This document shows, piece after piece, positions 5,036-5,055 of a stretch of 5,055 nt of DNA. The position numbers and the translations under genes are program-made. Each line of letters starts with the position of its first letter. Within the stretch, counting starts at the first letter, position 1. Below the pieces are notes generated by a model. That model ran no database searches. It was given only the letters and a program-made list of their open reading frames with translations, and was not told the DNA's origin. The stretch is from Oscillospiraceae bacterium (GTDB lineage: Bacteria > Bacillota > Clostridia > Oscillospirales > Oscillospiraceae). The stretch lies in NCBI GenBank assembly GCA_902767395.1, contig CACXHI010000085.1:1-5055 (forward strand). Direction: 5' to 3'.

Positions 5036-5055
5036 TTCGCCAGCACCTCCTTCAC
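5032..5055 (-). CDS. gcvPA: Glycine dehydrogenase subunit 1 (last 7 codons)
   Basis: Only the C-terminal end is in the window: on the minus strand the frame reads VKEVLAK and stops at TGA (5034-5032), overlapping the gcvPB ATG by four bases as ATGA. GcvPA proteins commonly end in a helix of the type ..EALKEVLA, and gcvPA nearly always precedes gcvPB in split systems. The identity rests mainly on position and the coupled overlap, since seven residues are not diagnostic alone. Confidence 0.7.
   Translation of the reverse strand: MKEVLAK

Noticed and set aside
1..5055. CRISPR array, tRNA or rRNA genes, transposase genes or phage attachment sites
   Set aside because: No regularly spaced direct repeats, cloverleaf-like sequence, rRNA segments or transposase motifs were seen on either strand.

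Overview
The window looks like chromosomal DNA from a GC-rich anaerobic Firmicute, probably in or near the Oscillospiraceae/Ruminococcaceae. This is inferred from four things: strong AGGAGG-type ribosome binding sites, promoters close to the sigma-A consensus, glycine decarboxylase split into two subunits (GcvPA and GcvPB), and a small BspA-type leucine-rich-repeat protein. No rRNA or other taxonomic marker is present, so the assignment is tentative.

The right three quarters (1159-5055, minus strand) is the downstream end of a glycine cleavage operon. It reads, in transcription order, gcvPA (last 7 codons only), gcvPB, lplA (lipoate-protein ligase) and lpdA (dihydrolipoyl dehydrogenase, the L-protein or E3). 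The first two junctions are ATGA stop/start overlaps. lpdA follows after 32 bases with its own good ribosome binding site. GcvPA/GcvPB decarboxylate glycine onto the lipoyl arm of GcvH, LplA attaches lipoate to GcvH, and Lpd reoxidises the dihydrolipoyl arm with NAD+. gcvT and gcvH are not visible and may lie upstream, beyond position 5055. The operon ends at a perfect 19-bp-arm hairpin (1101-1139), shared with a convergent gene.

The left quarter holds three separate transcription units. (a) The first 23 codons of a minus-strand FAD/NAD(P)-dependent disulfide oxidoreductase of the CoA-disulfide reductase/NADH oxidase type, with a clear promoter. (b) A 31-codon small ORF at 341-436 (plus), with a near-consensus promoter, a very strong Shine-Dalgarno and a probable terminator. 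It is unrecognised and would easily be missed by annotation. (c) A 171-residue leucine-rich-repeat protein (574-1089, plus) with its own TTTACA-N17-TATAAT promoter.

Two points deserve most attention. One is an in-frame insertion of about 96 bases in lplA that carries a dispersed palindromic repeat, translated as CHSEHSEES, between the two LplA domains. The other is the strongly expressed-looking small ORF, whose promoter is flanked by two dyad symmetries. I did not find a clearly new multi-gene system; the operon itself is conventional.
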